DNA of 64,000 nt from Diphasiastrum complanatum (Eukaryota; Streptophyta; Lycopodiopsida; Lycopodiales; Lycopodiaceae). Positions 57,573 to 64,000 of this stretch are shown here, piece after piece; the stretch's first letter is position 1; the number at the start of each line of letters is the position of its first letter. The translations under genes and the position numbers were made by a program. The stretch is from positions 40,390,016-40,454,015 of the forward strand of contig CM055092.1 in assembly GCA_029204225.1 (NCBI GenBank), read 5' to 3'. The notes under the pieces are model-generated. The model was not told where the DNA came from. It made no database searches and worked only from the letters and a program-made list of their open reading frames with translations.

Positions 57573-58357
57573 GAGGACTTCACCAACAGTGATGGGATAG
57601 ATGCCACCCGAGGCTTTAGTCATGGCGATTAAACGAGACACAAACAAGAGACGTGCAACAAAAGAAGGAATGTGACCAGAGGCTATAAAAGAACAGACTT
57701 GAAAGAGTTGAACAAAGCCACTAGCAGAGTCCTCAGGGGGAAAGCAATCACGAAGGTGTTCATAGACCAAACCAGAGGGATCGCCAACAGCAAGACGAGG
57801 ACTGCGATGGAAAGGCACAAGAGAAAGAATCACGATCAAACACGAAGTGAACATCAAGCACAAACTCCTCCACAAACAAGGGAAGAATGCCTTCAGAAGC
57901 AGGATGAAGAGCTTGGAGAGTAGCAACAGTATCAACAGAAGAGGGAGCGAGAGTGACAGGAGCTAAAGCTTGAGTTGCACGAGAATACTCACCAACTTGC
58001 CCAAGATGCAGGGTGCGATGAAGACGAGGGTGGAGAGGTGGGGCACCTTGAGGTTGAGAATCCTGTGAGACGGTGAGCAGCAAGTGCCTGACAACGGGCA
58101 AAGTGTTCGTCATGAAGCATTTCCTAGTCTCCCGATAGAAAGCGACGAAGGCGAGCACGATTTTCTTTATGACCAACATATCCATACCTCGGAGGGAGGA
58201 CTAGACACCAAAGAGGAAAAAGAAGAAATAGATTCCAAGCCGCAATGTCAAAGGGGTCAATAGCCAAGCGATCAAGGGGAATATGCATAGCAAGTTGAGT
58301 TTCACGATGGAGAGCGAGGGGAATATGAAAGTAGAGCCTTGGACGAGGGAAGCCCAA
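57573..58357 (-). pseudogene. LINE-like RT N-terminal part and preceding linker
   Basis: Minus strand 57,935-57,573 reads VYEHLRDCFPPEDSASGFVQ, LFQVCSFIASGHIPSFVARL and ASGGIYPITVGEV, which leads directly into the RT segment on the other side of the TRIM. Upstream (58,357-58,130): DPFDIAAWNLFLLFPLWCLV and GHKENRARLRRFLSGD. Confidence 0.8.
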
Positions 58358-58453
58358 GTGAAAAGCACCGAGGACGTCAAGGGAAGAGATCCAAGACCAA
58401 GCTAAAGCAAAGGGCGAATGGGATGCTGAGAGAGAAGGGCGATCTTGAGACGA

Positions 58454-58780
58454 CTAAAGCAACGCAGGACAAGAACGTTGGTGACGGGCAAGACCTCCTC
58501 TAGGAGAGAAGAAACGACCACAAGCAAGGCAAGGAACCCATTCAGGGGGTTGAGAAGGCTGCGCAACAAGGGTCGAAGGAGGTTCACAACCAAGAGAGGG
58601 GGCAACAGTGCCATGGGAAGAGCTAGTCGGAGGAGGAACATAGGGCATTGAGGCAAGTGTGAAACCATTAGCAAAAAGCACAGCTTGATGCGAATGAGGA
58701 GGGGAGTCTGGAGGAGGAGAGACAGTGGAAGCAGGTTGTTTGAGACTGAGAGGACGAAGTCGAGAGATGTCCAAAGCCAT
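58454..58780 (-). pseudogene. LINE-like N-terminal zinc finger region
   Basis: From the ATG at 58,780, a Pro/Ser-rich stretch ends in PCLACGRFFSPRGGLARHQR followed by SC, a single finger of the form C-x2-C-x12-H-x3-C, as found at the start of several plant LINE and related RT proteins. The frame stops at 58,454. Confidence 0.7.
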
Positions 58781-58800
58781 GAAAACAACAGTACAAAGGA

Positions 58801-60099
58801 ATCCCTGTGATGGACCACCTCACCAACTGAACTGAGATCTTTTTTATATTTTATGATTTATCTTCACACGGAATGTCTTTAACTTCGATGGAGCCATCGA
58901 CCGAAGTAAACCTTTAGCAATAGATTCTGAAGAACTTGTTGTAGAACAACGATCAATCCTATTGCTCCCAGTGTTCTACTAAAGGAGACAAAGAGCCAGA
59001 TCCTAATTCTGCAGGCTATTTCACAAAAACACTCCATCAGAATGTAGACAAGACAAATGCGACCATTTTAGCTTTTTACATGAACTTGATCTGACAGCGG
59101 GATCATCCGCTATGCTCTTTGAAAGTCTATAAAATTATTCTTGAGAATAAGGAGACCTGTCTTTTGATCAATCCAGCGCCTGATTGTATCTGTTTATAGC
59201 TCGAAAAAAGATCAGCTTTGTACTCCTAGGCTTAGCCTAGGTTATCTATAACACATTTGAAGCCTTGCTCTAGTTTTGGATTAGGTTTTGCCTAACATTG
59301 TATATTAGTGATTAAGGTTGAAGTAAGACAACAAGGTACTCCACAAAGGTGCATCAAGTAGTTATGTTGCACTTGTATTCAATTGCACTAGCATGATTAT
59401 GTACAATATTTGTACCATACAACCAACTAGATGCTATTGTAGGATACAGCACATATTTTTCAAAATTCTTGATCTTGCATCCACTAGCTAGGTGGTATAG
59501 CTCAATCTTATCAATGGCTCGAGAGTGGGACTTGCCTTTGACTAGATAATGCCAGGCCAAAATTACTAAGGATGAGACATGTCAACAATTTTACTCAACG
59601 TCACCAAGGTACCATGAGATGTAATGTTTGATTAAGGTTTTAGTTTGACTTTATCTATAGTTGACAAACCATTTTGTTTATGAGTAATTAGCTTTTATTA
59701 GCTTCATCAAGATATCTACCATTAACTCAAGATACTATGGATAACATTTAGACGCATAGATTACCATATTGCTAAAACAATTGTATAAAAAAGTGTGATA
59801 AATGCTTGTTTGAAAAGCTTGAGTCTAGCTGGTATACAATAAATAGCACTACAAAAAAAGACATCAAACTTAAGAAGATAGATCTTTGTGGCATTTTATT
59901 GTTACAAGTGGAATAATAGAAATTTCATATGAATGCAATTAGCCTTGGTTTCAAAAGAAAAAAATTCATATTTCTATAGAGATTTATTGTAACACATACA
60001 CTCTAATATTTTCATTTGTTTTGAACATATTGTTTTGCTTTTCTTATGTTGAATTTTTATTTTTTCAAACCATGAGATGTAAGTAACTTTGAGCTAATG
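58801..60099. other. No gene recognised
   Basis: No domain seen. A CACTACAAAAAAAGAC string at 59,847 resembles the end of CACTA transposons, but no inverted partner was found. Confidence 0.5.
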
Positions 60100-60780
60100 C
60101 AATAGTAGCTTAATGTCATCTCTACAATCATCATTTGCAACATAGACGATTTTTTGTACATAGAAATCTAACTCTTCGTTTTCTTGATTAACATCAAAGA
60201 GTTTCCAATCATCAAGGAGTCATCTACAAAAATAGTTAGAATCACTAAGCTTCTTCCTACAAAAATAGCTAGAATCACAAAGCTTCTTCCTACTCTTTAT
60301 ATAGACATTACAGTCTGGTTGTGTAGGAATGAAGTCTAGAGACTTCAGAAGATTGTCGAGAAGCTCGTGATGCCTACTTCAGACCATAAATGCATTGATG
60401 CAACTAAGAAACATATTGTCGATTGTCGGGGTCAGGTTGCTTCATGAAGATTTCTTCCTCTAGATCTCCATGGAGAAAGACTGTTTTGACATCAATCTGG
60501 TGTATTTCCAGATTGTATTGTGTTGCGCATGTAAGGAGTAGTCAAATGCGTGTCATTTTCACCATTGGTGAGTAGGTATCAAAGTAATCGATACCGTACC
60601 TTTGCGTGTAGCCTTTGGCGACAAGTCTAGTCTTGTAGCGATGGTGCCATCTAATTTTATTTTCCTTTTGTAAATCCATTTGCAGTCGATGATCTTTTTA
60701 TCTTCAAGTAGTGGCCCTAGTGTCCATGCCTCATTCAGCCTCATTGATTCGATCTCCTCTGACATTGTTTGCTTCCAAAG
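60100..60780 (-). pseudogene. copia reverse transcriptase fragment
   Basis: Minus strand 60,765-60,559 reads EEIESMRLNEAWTLGPLLED and [20 protein letters not shown], the start of copia RT. Lower down, in broken frames, VILTIFVDDSLMIGN (about 60,200-60,245) is the catalytic FVDD region. Stops and deletions are many. Confidence 0.8.
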
Positions 60781-61086
60781 TTCTCCCTCTGGACTCTAGA
60801 TAGCTTCTTGGTAGGTTATCGATTCTTCAGTAAAGTTGCAAAATTCAAAATCTGCATCTTCACTCCATTGAAGATTGTCAATTTATCAATCTGGAGGTCT
60901 TCTTTGTCTTGTTGACCTTCTTGGTCCTATTTGTCGCTGTTGGTTCGTTTTTTCTTCGTCAGATTTCCTGCTCTGGAGTGTGGGACTTGATGTTCTGATT
61001 TGGTGTTTGGCCTAGATCTCGCAGCAGTGTGAAGGTCTCATGGTCCTTTTCTTCCTTGAATCCAAGAAATGTGGATTCATCGAACT

Positions 61087-61930
61087 TCACATCTCTACTC
61101 GACACAACTTTCTTCGAGGTTGGTTTGTAGAGTCTTTACACTTGTGTTCCATTCGAATATCTGACCATGACTGTTTGCTCCAACTTTTCTTCAAGCTTGC
61201 TTCTATTTTCTTTTGGTATGTGCTTGTATGTTGCACATCCGAACACATGAACGTATGACAGATCAGGCCTTTTGCATGTCCACATTTCATACGGTGTCTT
61301 ATTTTCCAGGGTTGTCATTGTTGATCTGTTCTATAGGTGTACTAATACAACTATTGCCTCAGTCCAAAATTGGCTCAGCAATTGAGCTTGTGCCATCATG
61401 CATCTGGCTCCCAGTGTCCTGTTTCTTCTTTCTGCGACACCATTATATTCTGGTGTGTATGCAAAAGTAAAATGATGCTCTATTCCTTGTTCCTAGCAAA
61501 ATTTTGAGAGCTCCTTGCTCTTGTACTCACGGCCATTGTCATACTTGATGGTTTGTACATTCTTCGAGGTTTGTCTCTGCGCAAATGCCACGAACTTCTT
61601 AAAAGAGTCAAACACTTCAGATTTTTTCTTTAAAAAGTAGGTTGTTGTCATTCGGCTGTAGTCATCAATGAATGTTAAGAAGTACCTCGATCCTGAGAGC
61701 GAATCGACTTTCATTGGTCCACAGACATTTGAGTGGACGAGCTCAAGCACTTCCTTGGCTCTTTTCCTTTCATGCACAAATGGACTTCGATGTTGTTTGC
61801 CCTTTTGGAAGGCTTCACAAAAGTCGGTGTCGGGTCTGGAGATCTTCAGACCTGTGACTATGTCTTTTTTGTTCATGTCATAGAGGCTTCTCATGTTCAG
61901 ATGATACATTCTTTTGTGCTAGAGTTGAAC
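61087..61930 (-). pseudogene. copia integrase
   Basis: Minus strand: MYHLNMRSLYDMNKK (pre-integrase), VLELVHSNVCGPMKVDSLSG, YFLTFIDDYSRMTTTYFLKK, IKYDNGREYKSKELSKFC and, past a break, TPYEMWTCKRPDLSYVHVFG. The first catalytic Asp of H(S/T)D.CGP is Asn here. The second (DNG) is kept. Confidence 0.88.
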
Positions 61931-62044
61931 TTCATTTTCAGATGCATTCAGTATGCTATCAGAACTGTTGATAATCTTGGCTTGGTACAAGTTACCTTCT
62001 CTAGACCCAATAGTTAGCAGCTTCTTTGTTCTTACCTCGAACAT

Positions 62045-62310
62045 TCAGCATATATTGCCATCGAACAAAACTCGAATTCTTAGATCTGGCATATTTGATA
62101 TAGATAGGAGGTCTCTTCTTAGGGAGGGTACATATAGTGCTCCTGGCAACTCTGTCTGTCTTGATAGTGTTCGTAGTTGTAGAGTCCCAATGCCCTTGAC
62201 ATCGTGTTGGCTCTCATCGCCTAGAATCACTACTCTGTTGTTTTCGAGTTCTCTGTAGTTGATCAAGATTTTCTTGTTGCAAGTAATGTGTGAAGTCGCT
62301 CCTCAGTCGA
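62045..62310 (-). pseudogene. copia protease with a stop in the active site
   Basis: Minus strand reads VID, TGA, GATSH where active copia proteases have D-S-G-A; the TGA is forward 62,303-62,305. ILGDESQHDVKGIGTLQLR and LPGALYVPSLRRDLLSISNM follow. Confidence 0.85.
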
Positions 62311-62314
62311 TGAC

Positions 62315-62878
62315 TTATACGTCGTCGTAGTCTTGCTTTGCATAGCTTGTTGAAGCCTCGTCGAATATTATAAAGGCTTCGTCGCTCTTGTCGGGATCCT
62401 TCGATGACCTTACAACATTGGCCTTTTCAGCCTTGGTTCTTCTTTTTGGGTTGAATCTGCACTCATATGTAGAATGTCCTTTCTTCTTGCAGTGCATGCA
62501 AGGGATTGTTGAGTTGAACCAGCATCTATTGGCTGTGTGTCCCGACTTGTGACAATGATCACAAGAAGAAGTTTGTTGGTTGTCATTGCCTCTGCTCGAA
62601 GACTTTGAATGAGCCTTGTCAAATTTGGGTTTGTTCTTGTTTTTCTTCTTTCCTTTTGTGAAAAGAGCCTTCTCATGGTCATTGTCTCCTTCTCCTTCGT
62701 CTCTCATCAGTCTCTCATTGGCGACAAGACTGATAGCTCGCTCGAACGTCATGTCTGGTAAGCTTAGAATGAGCATTCTCAGTGGCTGATAGGATGTAGG
62801 TAGAGTTTTCATGAAGTACATCAGCTGTTGTGGTGCTGAGACCTGCTGCTCCTGTCCAGATGCAGCAAGTTGCTAAGC
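62315..62878 (-). pseudogene. copia gag C-terminal part with two CCHC knuckles
   Basis: Minus strand: MYFMKTLPTSYQPLRMLILS, LPDMTFERAISLVANERL, a Lys-rich linker, then CDHCHKSGHTANRC and CMHCKKKGHSTYEC, two zinc knuckles of the C-x2-C-x4-H-x4-C form. The gag N-terminus is missing because the reading runs straight out of the LTR at about 62,878. Confidence 0.88.
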
Positions 62879-63870
62879 ATGACTAGGCCTACCAGTCTCG
62901 AACTGAACGTTAGTGATAGAAATCACGTTCGATCTGATTTTGTAGCCAAATATTAAGCAACAACACATTAAAAAGATAATTTGTCGCGAACAGCTAGACA
63001 AATTATTAGTCGCGAATGATTCGCGAAGAGCTAGACTGATAATCAGTCCCGAATTAGTCACGAAAGGCAAGACATATATTGGTCACAAATAGCTAGACTA
63101 ATAATAATTCGCTAAGAACAGACTACCAGATTAAGCAATAAGAGAGTCAGACAGAATGTAGAAAAGCATAGCAATATTGACACAAATCTGAACGTAGAAT
63201 AAACAGAGCTGTTATCAGATTAAGTATAGCAAAATATACAAGTCAATAATGATGGTGAGCACAAGAATAGTGGATGATACCGCGTGCTTCACAAAGCTAA
63301 TCCAATCTGTTAAGGCAATAAACCTATTACTAACAATACAAAGAATTAATGCGCAAAAGCATCTACTTCATCTATTTCTGACAAGCTTCTGATGCTATTA
63401 TGCTTGTTGCTTGTTTCTCTTACATCTTTTTGAAGATGCAGATGGTATTCAATATATACATATTTTTACAGATGTGCACATGAAGAAAGTACAAAGTGGA
63501 TGTGCTATCTGTGGGAGATTGTGGGTGGCTGCTGTCATTGTCAAATATGTTTGCACAGTTGCATGGGATGAGCGTGAGAAGGCTGCGACGTCAGCCTTCA
63601 CTGAAATGAACGTTGGTGAAGATGCAAAAAATGCGACACTCTGAAAATGCCTTAGGATTTGTCGCTTTTTCATTAGGGGACCTTCGACATTTGTAGAGCA
63701 GTGTCGCCTTTTTCGCCTATCACAAATCACGTGTAAAAACATAGTGTCGCATTTTTCACGTCTTATTTTACATGTAAATATGCAGACTGTGCGACAACAT
63801 GAGTAAAAATGCAGCATGAATGGAGACAGATTAAAATAGGATTTAGGAGAGTAGAGGAGATAAATCCAAC
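62878..63870 (-). repeat. copia LTR, 3' end deleted
   Basis: Minus strand starts TTGGATTTATCTCCTCTAC after a polypurine run and follows the 35,218-36,371 LTR. Shared landmarks: CGCACAGTCTGCATATTTAC, GATTTGTGTCAATATTGC, TGATTTCTATCACTAAC, and finally GGC(A/C)TAGTCATGCTT. The roughly 150 bp that complete the other LTR, the primer site and the gag start are missing; gag follows directly. TTCGCGA motifs cluster at 62,985-63,115. Confidence 0.8.
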
Positions 63871-64000
63871 CCCCCCCCCTTAATTTGGATCCGTGAATGC
63901 CTTGATCTTCAGACTAAGTAATGCACAAAAATTATTGTGTGCATTAACACTTAATGCCTTCGTGAATATGTCTACAACCATGTCCTGCATTCTGCAGTAC
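63871..64000 (-). pseudogene. copia RNase H end and polypurine tract of an upstream internal region
   Basis: Minus strand reads from the window edge YCRMQDMVVDIFTKALSVNA and then CALLSLKIKAFTDPN, a stop and a G-rich polypurine run that leads into the LTR. This is the 3' end of a copia internal region placed upstream of the same LTR that precedes the 62.8-kb gag. Confidence 0.8.

Larger units (their letters stand above)
54200..58800 (-). mobile_element. LINE-like non-LTR retroelement (decayed), interrupted by a TRIM
   Basis: Minus-strand pieces line up in one order: N-terminal zinc finger (58,454-58,780), linker (57,760-58,357), RT (57,935 to about 55,250, split by the TRIM), a Cys-rich C-terminal domain (55,089-54,745) and a short tail to about 54,430. 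Every piece contains stops or frameshifts. I recall similar RT proteins as common unnamed sequences in plant genomes. Poly-A tail and target duplication were not identified. Confidence 0.8.

Noticed and set aside
59840-59870. CACTACAAAAAAAGAC, similar to CACTA-transposon ends (also CACTACTAGACAAA near 49,312).
   Set aside because: No inverted partner, 3-bp duplication or transposase nearby; single AT-rich strings of this kind occur by chance.

Overview
The window reads as nuclear DNA of a land plant with a large, transposon-rich genome. The evidence is a spliced WVD2-like (TPX2-domain) microtubule-associated protein gene, a plant-type nucleotide-sugar transferase gene, Ty1/copia and Ty3/gypsy elements primed from initiator tRNA-Met, telomere-like TTTAGGG motifs and a copy of a plastid-type tRNA-Arg(ACG). 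The long, repeat-filled intron and the Penelope-like and LINE relics would suit a fern, lycophyte or gymnosperm better than a compact angiosperm, but that placement is a guess. Most of the 64 kb is layered, decayed mobile DNA.

Layout. 0-13 kb: short tandem duplications, then the WVD2-like gene on the plus strand. Its exons run from about 2.8 to 12.97 kb. One 6-kb intron holds a Penelope-like reverse-transcriptase relic that is itself split by a 5.1-kb hAT element with 8-bp target duplications. 14.2-15.2 kb: a second, uninterrupted copy of the same relic, which serves as the empty site for that hAT insertion. 15-20 kb: no genes, three long (CT)n tracts, a periodic CAGCGATGGA motif and a diverged unknown repeat that recurs inverted at 32-33.4 kb. 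20.8-29.5 kb: a decayed minus-strand gene cut by a complete copia element (22,001-28,069, 5-bp duplication GAGAC). 29.9-32 kb: a gypsy integrase relic beside a palindrome with 0.47-kb arms that encloses the tRNA-Arg. 33.5-36.6 kb: copia remnants with one LTR.

The most unusual part is 36.6-42.5 kb. A four-exon minus-strand gene (38,675-40,780) joins exactly in frame to 592 codons and combines a divergent histone H3 fold with a C-terminal Ulp1/C48-type cysteine peptidase (HW, FDS and QQKDAFSC motifs). It is now killed by six stop codons, each one C-to-T step from a sense codon, and a mutated splice donor. Three further decayed coding regions accompany it. A terminal-inverted-repeat-like end lies at 36.64 kb and has a shorter relative inserted in the neighbouring gypsy element at 44.2-45.0 kb. 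I read this tentatively as the remains of a multigene mobile or virus-like element.

42.6-48.2 kb: gypsy and copia relics. 50.6-52.0 kb: a frameshifted nucleotide-diphospho-sugar transferase gene, with a small MITE upstream. 54.2-58.8 kb: a LINE-like element interrupted by a 1.1-kb TRIM with a GAGGA duplication. 60.1-64.0 kb: another copia element whose LTR is fused to its gag by deletion and is preceded by the 3' end of a further internal region.
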